64,000 bases of DNA, taken from contig NC_059277.1 in assembly GCF_017591435.1 (NCBI RefSeq), forward strand, positions 3,272,001-3,336,000. The letters run 5' to 3'. Under the pieces are notes generated by a model. It was not told the origin of the DNA. It ran no database searches and worked only from the letters and a program-made list of their open reading frames with translations. Source of the DNA: Portunus trituberculatus. Its lineage: Eukaryota; Arthropoda; Malacostraca; Decapoda; Portunidae. Positions 1 to 15,113 of the stretch are shown in pieces; within the stretch, counting starts at the first letter, position 1; every line of letters starts with the position of its first letter. The translations under genes were made by a program, and so were the position numbers.

Positions 1-31
<31 letters not shown>
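1..31. repeat. (CA)n microsatellite, cut by window start
   Basis: Pure CA run beginning at base 1, so its true length is unknown. Confidence 0.98.
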
Positions 32-33
<2 letters not shown>

Positions 34-555
34 TATATTATAATTGCAGACCTGAAGCATTCTATTTTCTTTCTTTTTAATCATAATATATGTTTTCTTG
101 TATCTTTACATGACTGACATAATGAATCTCAATGCATTATTATAAAGAAACAAGCATCAGTAAATTTCTGTAAACATTTATTTAAAATTCTATGCATACT
201 ACGAAAAGAAACATGTGTAATTAATATTTCCTAATTATTTCACTCAACATTCAGAAAACTACACGAAATACATATTCTTAAGTAAACTTTAAAAGATAGA
301 ATAAATGCAAGAAAATTTTGAACTAATCATTAGGAATCTACCGAATGATATTCATTACCTATTCATGAAGGGCGAAACCCCCGATACATCCTCCAATAAT
401 CCATACCTTTAGTGGCTTAATGCCGCACCGTCAGCTCATTACCTGCGGCTCCCGATAAGTGTGCGAGACTCCGGCCGTGTTCACCTGTGCAGAAAAATGT
501 GCTTCAGTACACCAAATAAAGATGAGCGTCTAGTCTGCGTACACCGTGAGGTTAC

Positions 556-558
<3 letters not shown>
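32..558. other. Non-coding stretch
   Basis: AT-rich up to about 350, then more GC-rich and non-repetitive from about 365 to 550. I see no gene or known repeat. Short frames here run into the following (GA)n array. Confidence 0.5.

Positions 559-626
<68 letters not shown>
559..626. repeat. (GA)34 microsatellite
   Basis: Uninterrupted GA dinucleotide run of 68 bp. The Arg-Glu and Ser-Leu frames across it are repeat artefacts. Confidence 0.98.
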
Positions 627-631
<5 letters not shown>

Positions 632-821
632 CGATTAGTGGAATGACAGAACAGAAAGATTAAAGGATGACGTGGAATTAGGAAATAACAGGAATCAAAT
701 GAAACAGAGGAAATAAAACTGAAACAAGAATTGAAATACACAAATATATATACTAAAACAATACATATATACTAAAACAAAGTGCATCTTTCAAAATAAG
801 TAAAAAAGTATCAGTCCTCTT

Positions 822-984
<163 letters not shown>

Positions 985-1092
985 TACCCCATCCTCGCAG
1001 TCCCCTTCTAATTACAGTTCTATTTATCTTGTTTGGGAACCAGCACCTCAGTATGGCCTTTTTTAATCACAATTTATGTTGCCCTCGGCCGG

Positions 1093-1107
1093 TTTTTTTT
1101 TTTTTTT
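1093..1107. repeat. poly-T, 15 bp
   Basis: Homopolymer T run 20 bp upstream of the (CG)n(CA)n array. It could be a polyA tail on the minus strand, but no retroelement body is recognisable beside it. Confidence 0.9.
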
Positions 1108-1127
1108 ACCTTACATGAAACACACGA

Positions 1128-2143
<1,016 letters not shown>

Positions 2144-2203
<60 letters not shown>
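2144..2203. repeat. (GT)30 microsatellite
   Basis: Pure GT run of 60 bp. Confidence 0.98.
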
Positions 2204-2204
<1 letters not shown>

Positions 2205-3847
2205 GAGCAAGAAGGATTCACTTCGAGAAGAAAAACAATTTGCATTTACGGTTTGCATTGTAGCGTTGTAATAGCAAGCAGTGGCTGCAGGTCATAGAAA
2301 TTATTGAAATAATATCAACATAGCTTGTGTTAACAGTAATGGAGGCAAACATGAAGGTTGCCGGGGATTAATTATGGATGCAGAATATGAAATGAGACAA
2401 AGTTGTAAGTGGCAGCCACGAGTATGAAAACTGCAGGAAATTAATAAACTAATGATCTTACAAGTTGTACAGGAAATGCAAAAAGTTTAGAAATGAAAAA
2501 CAGAATGATTATAATGGACACTATAGGTAAAATGTAACTTGTAGAAAACTGTAAATGAAACACTTCCAATGGATAAAAAACTGAGGAAAAATAGAAATGG
2601 ATTTGGGTGACGATTAGTACAGCGAAAGAAGACTAGTTAAGAAATAAATAACCCAATAAAAAACGTGGATACTGAATATAAAATGAGGGAGTTGTTACGT
2701 TCATCGGTTAAATGGGTAAGATTGGCATCGGGGAGCCGGTGAACAATAACAAAAAAAAAAAAAAAACACTGCAGGTTCAACTGGTAAGGATATGCAAAGG
2801 GAGCACTTAAGAAGCTATTTAATAACCCAATAACAAAACACACATGAAACTGACATACACATAGATATAACACACAAATACATATAACAAGAAAGAACCC
2901 AACTTAAAAATACCTAACAATAATACTAATCCTTTATGGAGGCAATGTGGAAAAAACGGGACGAGGGAAGTGATACTTATGAGGTGTCGCAGTGGTGAAG
3001 TGCTGGGTGATGTGGATCCCACGGTATTCCAAGAGGCGTTGTGTTCACTGGTTGAGGCCTTGACCTCGACTGACTTCCAAAAACCAGGGAGCTCGCTTAA
3101 CACTTCCGCTTGAGTCGAATGGGGCCGCGTGAATCCAACTTCGGGACAGTAGCGGGGCTTCATGAGACGGTGACGTGGAGGGGAGGTGGAGTGGTGGCGA
3201 ACGAGGTAGCAAGCTGAGGAAGTGAGGGTAGTGGAGTATGTTACGGATGGGCCGTAACAGAGTAAAATAGGAATATCCGAATAGTATTTCAAAACTACAA
3301 TAAAAATCTAAATACAGACAAGGAATTTGGCTCAAAACTATAAAGAATCGATGCACTCGTCGGTAAATGAATAGAAATATAAATAGTACTGAAAACAAAA
3401 TGTCGAGGATGATGCTACAGAGAAATTGTAAAGAAAAGAGAAGGAACATTGACAAGGATCTTATTCACAAATGGTACACAAAATGCAGGTAAAAATATAG
3501 AAATTAATCAAAGGAGTATAATGATCACAAGTATAAATGAAATACGAGTACACCAAAGTATTTACGAATATTGAAGCTTAAAATGTTCTTAAAGTTTTCG
3601 TTTCTTTTCCAAGCTTCAGTAATATGTTGAATATGTATCTCAAAATTTACGTTTTTTGAGAATCATATTACAATTCAATTCTCGAACCTTTACTTTATTT
3701 TATGTATTAATTTACTTATTTGTTTCGTTTTAATTTATTTGTGTGTCTGCTTCTTTATTTGATTTTTTTTGGAAAGTTTATTAATTTCCTCTTGTTTTTA
3801 TTCTAGTAGGATTACTTTTACAGTACTTATTCCATACAACTGAGATT

Positions 3848-3850
<3 letters not shown>
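2204..3850. other. Non-coding stretch with diverged dispersed repeats
   Basis: AT-rich DNA in which short segments recur at low identity: 2384-2410 resembles 2674-2700, 2645-2665 resembles 2817-2835, and 2468-2520 resembles 3474-3528. A 16-base A run lies at 2751-2766. A GC-richer patch at 2940-3265 has minus-strand frames of 136-157 codons (2819-3292 and 3045-3455), neither with a domain I recognise. I do not call them genes. Confidence 0.4.

Positions 3851-3917
<67 letters not shown>
3851..3917. repeat. (CT)33 microsatellite
   Basis: Pure CT run of 67 bp followed by a C/T-rich tail to about 4040. Confidence 0.98.
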
Positions 3918-3920
<3 letters not shown>

Positions 3921-4385
3921 CCCCTTTCCCCTCTACATCTCCCTTGCCCTCACCACCTATTCCTCCTTTCCATATCCTAACCCCTGCCCTTTCCTTTACC
4001 TCCTTTCCTTTGCCTCACTCCCATTTCCTATCCCCTCCACGTCCTCCCTTCTGATAAATAGCGAGAGGGACACATTGCCTGTTTTTATTTAAGGAGAAAC
4101 CCCAGAATGTTTGTGTTAGTGGTTCTGCCAGAGTCCCAAGTTACATGTCCGGTATTATGGACGAGTAAATGTGACGAGGAGACTGAATTCATCTCCAAAG
4201 GGAAAAGGAGTGGAAGGAGATGGGATTTAGAGACTTATAAGACACATAAAGCTAGAATTGTATAAGGCCAGCGTGCAATATATGAGTTTCACGCCAGATG
4301 CTCCTTACTCTTGCGATGTTTTGTCGTTACTCTGTCTACTTATTGTCCTTATTAATTTTGTGATGCTGGAGTCTGGTACTGTGAT

Positions 4386-4388
<3 letters not shown>
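3918..4388. other. Non-coding stretch
   Basis: Pyrimidine-rich to 4040, then unique mixed-composition DNA (4050-4260) with no recognisable feature. Confidence 0.45.

Positions 4389-4430
<42 letters not shown>
4389..4430. repeat. (AG)21 microsatellite
   Basis: Pure AG run of 42 bp. Confidence 0.97.
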
Positions 4431-4433
<3 letters not shown>

Positions 4434-4546
4434 TGGTCAATATTATAACTTCTCCCTTTCCTCCACGTACTACTGCCTTTCTAAATCTTTTCTTTCATAT
4501 TCTCCTATATTTCTATTTCTCTTCGTGGCTGTGAGAAGAAGGTAAT

Positions 4547-4651
4547 GAGGAAGAAGAGGAGGAGGAGGAGGAGGAGGAGGAGGAGGAGGAAGAGGAGGAA
4601 GAAGAAGAAGAAGAAGAAGAAGAAGAAGAAAAAGAAGAAAAAGAAGAAGAC
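4547..4651. repeat. (GGA)n/(GAA)n triplet array
   Basis: Purine-only triplets, changing from GGA-rich to GAA-rich along the + strand. The all-purine strand makes triplex DNA possible. Confidence 0.93.
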
Positions 4652-4756
4652 GGTGGCAAAGACGAAAACGAGGTAGAGATAAGCCGTGGTGCCTAGATAT
4701 ACAGCCGGCTGAAGGTGGGAAAAGGAACAGATATTGATGCCCCGAGATTTTGAATT

Positions 4757-4925
4757 ATGGAGGAAGAGGAGGAGGAGGAGGATGGAGAACAAGAAGGTGA
4801 GGAGATTCAGTACGCGAGGGAAAGAGAGAGAAAAAAGAGTACAGAAGAAGGAGAGGCGGTAAGAAAGGAGAGAAAGAGAGAGGAGGAAGGAAGGGAGGGA
4901 GGGAGGGAGGGAGGAAGGAATGGTG
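4757..4925. repeat. Purine-rich low-complexity tract with G-quadruplex motif
   Basis: Almost all A and G. At 4893-4911 five GGG tracts are separated by single A bases, a textbook intramolecular G-quadruplex pattern. Confidence 0.85.
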
Positions 4926-5278
4926 AATGAAAAATAGACTCCCAGAAAAGAAATATGGTCAGGGTAGACTTGTTTTGAAGAAGTGGAGGAACAGAAACAC
5001 CATTGGAATCTCTCTCAGGTGAACATGTTTACTGAGGCGCTCGAGGCTTTAAAATCACTGACCTTACCTACCATTGCAGCTGCTTCGTGCCTTTTTTTAT
5101 ATGCACCGTAAATGGAATTGGATATAGGAGGCCTTTTTCAGTTGCAGAGACGAAATTACATTGGGCTTAAAGGGAGGGAGGAGGTAAAAGGTGAAGAGGT
5201 GAACAGGTCAACAGGTGGGCACGAGGACAGGTGAGAATGGTGGGGTGAGTTTCCCAGCCTCCTGTTATGACTTACTCC

Positions 5279-5282
<4 letters not shown>
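4926..5282. other. Non-coding stretch
   Basis: Unique mixed-composition DNA with no recognisable feature. Confidence 0.45.

Positions 5283-5360
<78 letters not shown>
5283..5360. repeat. (CT)39 microsatellite
   Basis: Pure CT run of 78 bp. Confidence 0.98.
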
Positions 5361-5366
<6 letters not shown>

Positions 5367-5430
5367 CACATCCTCTCATCCTCCCTCACCAGTGTTCCAG
5401 CAGCTGCTACTCTCACTCTCCCTCTCCTTC

Positions 5431-6185
<755 letters not shown>

Positions 6186-6271
<86 letters not shown>
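6186..6271. repeat. (TC)43 microsatellite
   Basis: Pure TC run of 86 bp. A complementary (GA)n lies 51 bp downstream. Confidence 0.98.
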
Positions 6272-6274
<3 letters not shown>

Positions 6275-6317
6275 TCATGCATGTTTTTGTAAAGTCTACA
6301 TGCATGTATTTTTTCTT

Positions 6318-6322
<5 letters not shown>

Positions 6323-6350
<28 letters not shown>
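6323..6350. repeat. (GA)14 microsatellite
   Basis: Short pure GA run, inverted relative to the (TC)n at 6186-6271. Confidence 0.96.
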
Positions 6351-6352
<2 letters not shown>

Positions 6353-6532
6353 CGAAATGCTCAAGACATGAATACTTCCACTATAACCATCGCGACGTGA
6401 AGACTAAAGAAGTAAATAAGTAAGCAGGTTGGTAAATAAATGCATGACGCCAGTGTGTGGTGAACAGCCACTTCATGCAAAATATAGGAGAGAAAGGGGG
6501 AAACCTGCAGCGGATTGGGCGACGAGAAAAGC

Positions 6533-6574
6533 GAGAGAGAGAGAGAGAGAGAGAGAGAGTAGTAGTAGTAGAAA

Positions 6575-6654
<80 letters not shown>
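6533..6654. repeat. (GA)n-(GTA)n compound microsatellite
   Basis: GA run (6533-6558) passes directly into AGT triplets to 6654. The triplet part has one interruption near 6571-6575. Confidence 0.96.
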
Positions 6655-6655
<1 letters not shown>

Positions 6656-6801
6656 GAGGAGTAGTATATTATAGTAGTAGTTTCGTAAGCTTTAAAATGA
6701 GTCCAAGTCTTGCCACAGCTGCTGCTAATAAAAATCCAGCATTTCAGTACTTATCGTAGCAATAAGAGCCACCTCACTTGTACATTGTAAAAGAAAATAC
6801 T

Positions 6802-6804
<3 letters not shown>

Positions 6805-6883
<79 letters not shown>
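6805..6883. repeat. (AT)39 microsatellite
   Basis: Pure AT run of 79 bp. It is self-complementary and likely to extrude as a cruciform. Confidence 0.97.
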
Positions 6884-6888
<5 letters not shown>

Positions 6889-7043
6889 CATATGTAAACC
6901 ATAAACACCAATTATAAACAACTCGAGTGAATAAAACCTGACATACGGGCTTTCTTATCTGTTTACCTTGGAAACGACTGGAAAAAAGTTGAAGATTTTA
7001 CGTAAGGGACAGAATCTTCTGAATATTCTCACTGCCGGTCGTT

Positions 7044-7067
7044 AAAAAAAAAAAAAAAAAAAAAAAA
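7044..7067. repeat. poly-A, 24 bp
   Basis: Longest A homopolymer in the window. It could be a retroelement tail, but no element body is recognisable upstream. Confidence 0.93.
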
Positions 7068-7151
7068 GAATTACGCATGTACCAGGAAGTGAAGCAAAAG
7101 GGAAGGAATGAGAATACCCTTTGACAGTTTTTCTCGCTTTTGAGATGGTAA

Positions 7152-7263
<112 letters not shown>

Positions 7264-7446
7264 TACCCTTCCCACTGAAATGTTATCCTCAAAAAATGTA
7301 TCGCTTTAATAATTTGATGGTTCTTATTTTCACCATATTTTTCGCTTACGTCTCTCGCTGAGGAATCACGAGGCTCTACCCGTGAACTTGTTTCCTCGGG
7401 GACTCAACGGCAACTGGCAGTCAATAAAACGGTGGATCTCTTACCA

Positions 7447-7535
7447 AGGGAGGGAGAGAGGGAGGGAGGAAGGGAAGGGAAGGGAAAGAGGCAGGAAAAG
7501 AGGGGGAGGGGGTGGGAGAAGAGGGGAAGTGAGAT
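7447..7535. repeat. G-rich purine tract
   Basis: More than eight GGG or longer tracts separated by 1-7 bases, mostly A. It fits several overlapping G-quadruplex patterns on the + strand. Confidence 0.85.
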
Positions 7536-7587
7536 TGAAGGTCGTATGTGAGGAGAATTGAAGGTTGGAAAGGAGGATGCATAGATG

Positions 7588-7590
<3 letters not shown>

Positions 7591-7630
<40 letters not shown>
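7591..7630. repeat. (GA)20 microsatellite
   Basis: Pure GA run. A 127-bp CT run follows after 52 bp in inverted relation. Confidence 0.97.
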
Positions 7631-7634
<4 letters not shown>

Positions 7635-7679
7635 CTAGTAGGTGGTGAAAAAGTCATTTTTTATATCTTATTCTTTTCA

Positions 7680-9109
<1,430 letters not shown>

Positions 9110-9360
9110 TAGTGGGAATAGACATCTTTCGTTTTATTATTTTTTTCATGTTTTCCGTAAAAAAATTGTCAGAAAGAACTACAATTTATTTTTTTTATGA
9201 ATTATTTTTATTTCATATGACAAAGCTTTAGGAAAAATAAATTAAAAGTCCTGAGTTTAATTATATTTTTTCCTTAGGCAATAGTATTTGGAGAAAGTAA
9301 CAGAAAACGGACAAATATTGATGATACAGAATTCTAAACGAATGGAAATCATATATATTG

Positions 9361-9362
<2 letters not shown>

Positions 9363-9434
<72 letters not shown>

Positions 9435-9450
9435 GCAGACAGACAGACAA
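9363..9450. repeat. (AG)n-(GACA)n compound microsatellite
   Basis: AG run (9363-9414) turning into GACA tetranucleotides to 9450, with one GGCA variant. Confidence 0.96.
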
Positions 9451-10483
9451 GATCGAGACAAAGAAAGAGAGAGAGAAAGAGAGACCAATATACACACATT
9501 AATACAGGAGAGCTCATTATAATGCATTTTAACAAGTAATGCACGAAAAGTATTAAACATAACATAATTCCTGAAATACTGAGGACTTTAAACCACCTGA
9601 GATTACCTGAGCCACTCGGACGAAACACCTATGAATATTAATGAGAGCAACACCAGAATAAACAAAACAAGGTGCACAAGGTCAAGAGAACAGGAGAACG
9701 AAGAAAATGGAGCAGAGATGTAGAAACGTGCAGGAAATATAAGGGGAGAAAAGGAATAGAAAGACAGAGAGAGGGAAAGAAATAAATTTCAAGGGCGAAG
9801 ATTGAAAAAGGAAAAAGAAAAGAGTAAAGATTGAAAAGATGACACCAATACTAACACGAGCACGAATAAAACAGGAAAACAAACGCCGGGAATAAATACG
9901 AGGGAGAGAAACAAGAAGAATACGATGAAAGGTGAGGAAATCGGAGAGGGTAAAGGATGCAGCGAAAAATTTAGGAAGCATGAAACCAAACACAATAAGG
10001 AGTGAGGAAATACGAGAGCCTGATGAACGTTGGAAAATACAAAATATACGCAGAATTTTTTGAGCAGTGAAGCGAAATTTGAGTTGGTGAAGAATACAGT
10101 GAACATTTTAGGAACCCTTGAGAAAATTACTAGAAATCGGAGGGAAATGAAAAAAAACAGAAAACAGAGTAAGTAAAAAGTAACAAGTGAAACATCGAGA
10201 CTAATGGTGAAGAAAAACAGGAAACTAACAAGAATGCTTTAGAAAACGTAGGAACAGTTGACCTCAATGGAACACACGAGTTAAACCTGGAAATGAAAGT
10301 TTGATGCCGCCAATTAACCCTAAGGAGAGGCTGACGCAGAAAAGGGGTCACGATACCAAGACCTGATATCCAGTTGTGCTTAGGAGGAGGTTCGCCCTTA
10401 CAGGATCAGTCTTGTGCAGGATGTGGTAGTGTGTTTAATTTCCGTCCACGAACTTGTTTTTATTGAATGGACTAACAAACACA

Positions 10484-10485
<2 letters not shown>
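9451..10485. other. A/G-rich non-coding stretch
   Basis: The + strand is purine-rich (about 9680-10330). The minus-strand Phe/Leu/Ser frames are compositional. No element is recognisable. Confidence 0.5.

Positions 10486-10574
<89 letters not shown>
10486..10574. repeat. (CT)44 microsatellite
   Basis: Pure CT run of 89 bp, preceded by a short ACACAC. Confidence 0.98.
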
Positions 10575-10577
<3 letters not shown>

Positions 10578-10697
10578 CTCTGAGATTTTTTTTATTGAGT
10601 TGAGAAGAAAAAACATCCACTATTGATAAAAGGGAAAGAAATGCTTTATTTTTTTTCTCTTATCTACCCGTATATCCTTTTACCAAACAGTGAATAG

Positions 10698-10700
<3 letters not shown>

Positions 10701-10747
<47 letters not shown>
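10701..10747. repeat. (TG)23 microsatellite
   Basis: Pure TG run ending in variant TATGCATG units. Confidence 0.97.
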
Positions 10748-10750
<3 letters not shown>

Positions 10751-13461
10751 CATGTATGTGCGCCCGCCCTTTGTCGGTGAAGGATTTTAAGAAAAGTTTG
10801 TTCTTTTCACATAGCGAAGTCTTGTCTGGTGGAGAGAGAGATGAAGACTAAGAAGTAAGGGGAAGGAGAGAATCTGAAGGGCGTCAGGGAACGTGGGAAT
10901 GCTGAGAGCAAGGAATGACAAGTGAGGGAGTCTGAGAATGATAGGAATCAGTTGTTTGGTATCCTCCAGCTAGCGTCACGGGGTTCGTGGGGAGTGTGGT
11001 GTCTCCTGAGCAGCGGATGTAGGTAGGAGCATCTTGAGCAACTAATATTGTCAGTTTAAGAGTCGGAAATGCCAAATATTTAACACAAAATTCAATTAAG
11101 AAAATGTCGTGAGTGAATGTCTAACAGTGAATGAACTGAATAAAGAAAGATAAACCGTATTGGATTTTCCTGTACGCACGCAGCCTTCATTCCACTTCCA
11201 CTTGGCACGTCATTGTCAGCACTGATTGAGTTAGCAAGATCAGGTTTTCATTTACAAGCGACACGCACGTCTATTTTTTTGTCCTCCAGCGGTACCGGAC
11301 ATTTAATTATTTCAGACCTGCGAGTGAAGTCCAATATTGAAGTGAAGTTTTTTTCATTTTCATATTAATTTTTTGTAACATGGAGCGTCAGTCAATGTTT
11401 GAGTGATGCACGGATCAAGTGAAGGATAGAATGACAGTAAATCTTCAATACCACTAGTCAACTCTGTTATTGGGACGCGTCTTCATTTAATAACAGTTTT
11501 CGCTCAACAAGAGGACAGGATGAGCCACTCTCTATCCTATGAGGGTCTGAGCGGCCTGGACTGAGCGGTACATTGCGAGCTGCAGGGACTAAGACGTGCA
11601 AGGTGATCATCTGGTAGTATTCCATTATCGGCGTAAACAGTTGAAGCAGATTCCGCCCGTCAGCCTCCCCCGCTCAGGTTTCTCTCTCATGAAGGTTTTA
11701 AGGCAAGCGGCGTTACCGTGAATAAGTTAAGGGTTGCCTATGCGGAATGTACCTCCTTGTGTTTGTTTATTCATTTATCATTTAACGTGGATTTGTTTAC
11801 ATTTATTTGGCGAATACACTCTTGTTTGGTATTCTTCGATGTTTATCGTGTTTGAGTTAAGAGTATCTACTTGGAATGTATTTATTTATTTGTTTATTCA
11901 TTCATTCATTTTTCCTTTGTATTTCTCTTTAGATATGAATTATTGTGCTTTGATTTAATTTCATGGATGCGTGATCACTAATTTCAATACTTTGTTTTTA
12001 TCCACATATTTACATGAAATCTTTTTCTGCCGAGACTCTTTGATGCCTGTCTCTATAAACAGACTAACGTTTCTAAATGTATACTCACTGCTGGAAGGTG
12101 GATCGCTTATTTGATATTTATTTTTACTCGTACTTGCAAGAAAGCAATTATAGAGATACATTTTGCCAATTTCAGCCGTATTAGACATGCATACCTTTAG
12201 GCATTTATTTGGGCTATTTCACATTTTTTACTTAATTTTCACTGTTAAGCTTCTTTGCTAATAGAAAATTAATTATTCAGTTTGCTTTATTCATAATTTA
12301 AGCCTCTGATCAAGGTCGATGCAGGGCGTGGAGGAGCGAGGCTCTTGCCGCACGCTGAGGACTGTGCGGCTTACTTAGCTCATGTCCGAATTACATATTG
12401 ATGTGCACCGCCGTGTGTCTGAGGAGGGAAAGTCAGGAATAGCTGGTTGCTGGGGTCTTGGGGTTAGAGTTGTGAGAGGTGTAGGTAAGTGTCACTCCAC
12501 CACACGCCGGCATCTTGCCACTCCACACACTCAGACACTCGCGCAAGTTTTTAGAGGAGTGGCGGTAGTGGTGGTGGTGATGGGGGTCTCAAGGGCCCTG
12601 CAGGAGGGGGAAACCTGCCGTCTAAGAGGTTCTTTCTAAAAAAAATATGTTTCTTAACTGTTTCTTTTTTCGTCGTAGTTGTTTTTGCTATCAAAGTAAA
12701 AGATGAGATAGAAAAAAGGACAAGCTTAATCGAGTCTCCAAGAGTAGCCCATTCATTCTACAAGGCACCTGCGGGAAAGGGGAGAAGTAAAAGATTTTAA
12801 AATTGAGTTCGGAAAAAAGTTTAATATAGAAGTTCTTGAAGCGTGTCAGGATGAAAGCGTGCGCAGTTTATTAAGATGCTCACGCTTTTCAGGCCAAGGA
12901 AGAGAAGGAGGAGGAGGAGTAGGCGGCGGCGGCAGAGGTGGCAAGAGAATGCAACACAAACCTCCGTGTCTCCTGCACCTCACATAAGTCTTTCCTCCAA
13001 CAAAACCTTGAATAAAAACCTGCGGAATACCAAATATACACTTTTTTTTCATTACCAAGCCAGGAAGATGTACACAGAGCAACGTGACGCTACGAAATCT
13101 TTATGAGTATGAATGAGTGAGTGAATCAGTGAGTGAGAGCAAAGAACAAACACTGACAAGATTTATTCGAGAATCCAAAGAAACGGTAAAGTCATCCCTC
13201 TACATAATTAGGGTAAAGGTAAATATATGCACGTCTCATCAACTATTTTTACCGGGTTCCTGTTCACTGAGATAAGATACGAGGGATTGGAAAAGAAAAG
13301 AGACGGACAGTAATATGTAAGGCAATGATTTATTGGCTGTGGATGAAGTCCAGTGGTGTGATATTAGATTACTTCTGATGATGATTAAAACAGAGTCATG
13401 TTGCGTTTGATAGAAAAAGAAGTGACTCAAAAATTAGTAAAAGAATAAGGGAGTGTTGAAT

Positions 13462-13464
<3 letters not shown>
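10748..13464. other. Longest microsatellite-poor stretch
   Basis: About 2.7 kb with only minor repeats: TTTA/TTCA-like at 11879-11911, GGA/GGC at 12905-12945, and degenerate GAGT at 13104-13138. Composition alternates between AT-rich (11730-12300) and GC-richer (11500-11700, 12310-12640). Frames at 10884-11075 (-) and 12382-12639 (+) have no domain I recognise. Confidence 0.45.

Positions 13465-13528
<64 letters not shown>
13465..13528. repeat. (GA)32 microsatellite
   Basis: Pure GA run of 64 bp. Confidence 0.98.
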
Positions 13529-13530
<2 letters not shown>

Positions 13531-13621
13531 AGCAAGGAAGTAATGAGATGGATGGAATTCAATTGGAAATTAAAGAAAAATGAGTGAAGGAGGAGAGTGA
13601 AAGATGAGAGAATCTAACCTA

Positions 13622-13624
<3 letters not shown>

Positions 13625-13680
<56 letters not shown>
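13625..13680. repeat. (GA)28 microsatellite
   Basis: Pure GA run in the same orientation as the one 97 bp upstream. Confidence 0.98.
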
Positions 13681-13684
<4 letters not shown>

Positions 13685-13949
13685 AAAGTAGGGGCAAGGG
13701 CTCATCATCCTTAAAACATGCTGCTCGTGATGACTCAAGTTAAGCCTCGTAAACGGAGACTTAATGCCATTGAGGTGAAATCATTTAATCACGGTAAGAG
13801 TGTCCCCCTGATGGCGGCGTCCCGGAGCTCCCTGAGGTCAAAACGTGTTAAGTTGATTGAGTTTTGCGTGAGTTGCTCCTAAAGTTTCTCCTCCCCTTAA
13901 AAAGACTTTGAACTTTCCACCGGCATTTCTTAACTGTTACCTTATAAAA

Positions 13950-13954
<5 letters not shown>
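13681..13954. other. Unique island between GA arrays
   Basis: Balanced composition, non-repetitive, with homeodomain-type ATTTAATC cores near 13780. It could be a conserved non-coding element, but no comparison was possible. Confidence 0.35.

Positions 13955-14020
<66 letters not shown>
13955..14020. repeat. (GA)33 microsatellite
   Basis: Pure GA run of 66 bp, the third same-strand GA array within 560 bp. Confidence 0.98.
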
Positions 14021-14023
<3 letters not shown>

Positions 14024-15013
14024 CTGTTACATTTTAGAACTCAACCTCAGAGAAATAAAGATTTTGCGACCATGATCCTAATGAACTCAAACTTTAAAAC
14101 GCAGGACATACATTGTGAGTTGGTGAGAAGTAAAGATTTTTTTTCTAAATTAACTACCATTATTCTTTTCTCTGAGTCTCTTGACCTTTTCATTTTCTTT
14201 ATGTTTTGTGAGATAGGACAAGGGATTCAGAAAAAGAAAGTTGAAAGACGGGTTCCTTTATTCCTTGAAACTGAGTAGAAGGAGATAGGTGCTTCTTTGA
14301 TCATTCATGTTTTATATTTTCTTTCAATAGTTCATTTTGTAGGTTACGAGAGAAAAAAAATGTGATAAATCCAGTATTAGACAGTGAACTAAGTAAAGTG
14401 AAAAGAACTGGTTAACTCTTGCAGGTAGATTGTATATAGTTTATCTTTATCACAAAGCAACCAGGAAACCCGATTTAATATTTTGCTATTTTTTGTAGTT
14501 TTTTAGTATGACTCAGCATACTAGTCACTACCTTCACCACACCACCAGCATCATCACTCATATGCAGTCTCCACTGAGTGGCGCGCGAGTAGTTACATGG
14601 CAAGGAATGTTGGTCAAGTAACCAAACAGAGGAAGGCACCGGAGGGAGGAGGGAACCGCACAGCTAGGCGTTAATAACCACGATATATGCCAGGGCTTAT
14701 CAACCACAGCTGCTCCTTACTGTGTGGTTAGAGAGCAATAACTACAATAACCTCATATCATCAGTCTCGCTGGGAGGATTATTGTTCCAGACATCGCATC
14801 TCGCCACACTAGCACCGCCTTCTCACTGGCTTGTGTGGGAGTGCCAAGAGATGCCAGGAATGCCAAGGATACCAATGGTGCTGAAGGTGCAGCAATCCGC
14901 ACTAGGAACCTGTTTTGCCTGATGAAGGAATGTGAAGTGTAAAAAGATCATGACATCTGGTGTTATGAAATAAGTTATTTTTTCCGTTTTGGATAATTTA
15001 GTAAGATTTTGTT
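14021..15013. other. Non-coding stretch
   Basis: Unique DNA without strong repeats or recognisable genes. Frames at 14072-14278 and 14722-14922 show no domain. Confidence 0.5.
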
Positions 15014-15015
15014 TA

Positions 15016-15110
<95 letters not shown>
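15014..15110. repeat. (AT)n microsatellite
   Basis: AT alternation with a single G interruption at 15021, about 97 bp. Confidence 0.97.

Positions 15111-15113
<3 letters not shown>

Noticed and set aside
559..626. GAGA-factor regulatory site
   Set aside because: Long pure (GA)n arrays are everywhere in this window, so a single array carries no specific regulatory information.
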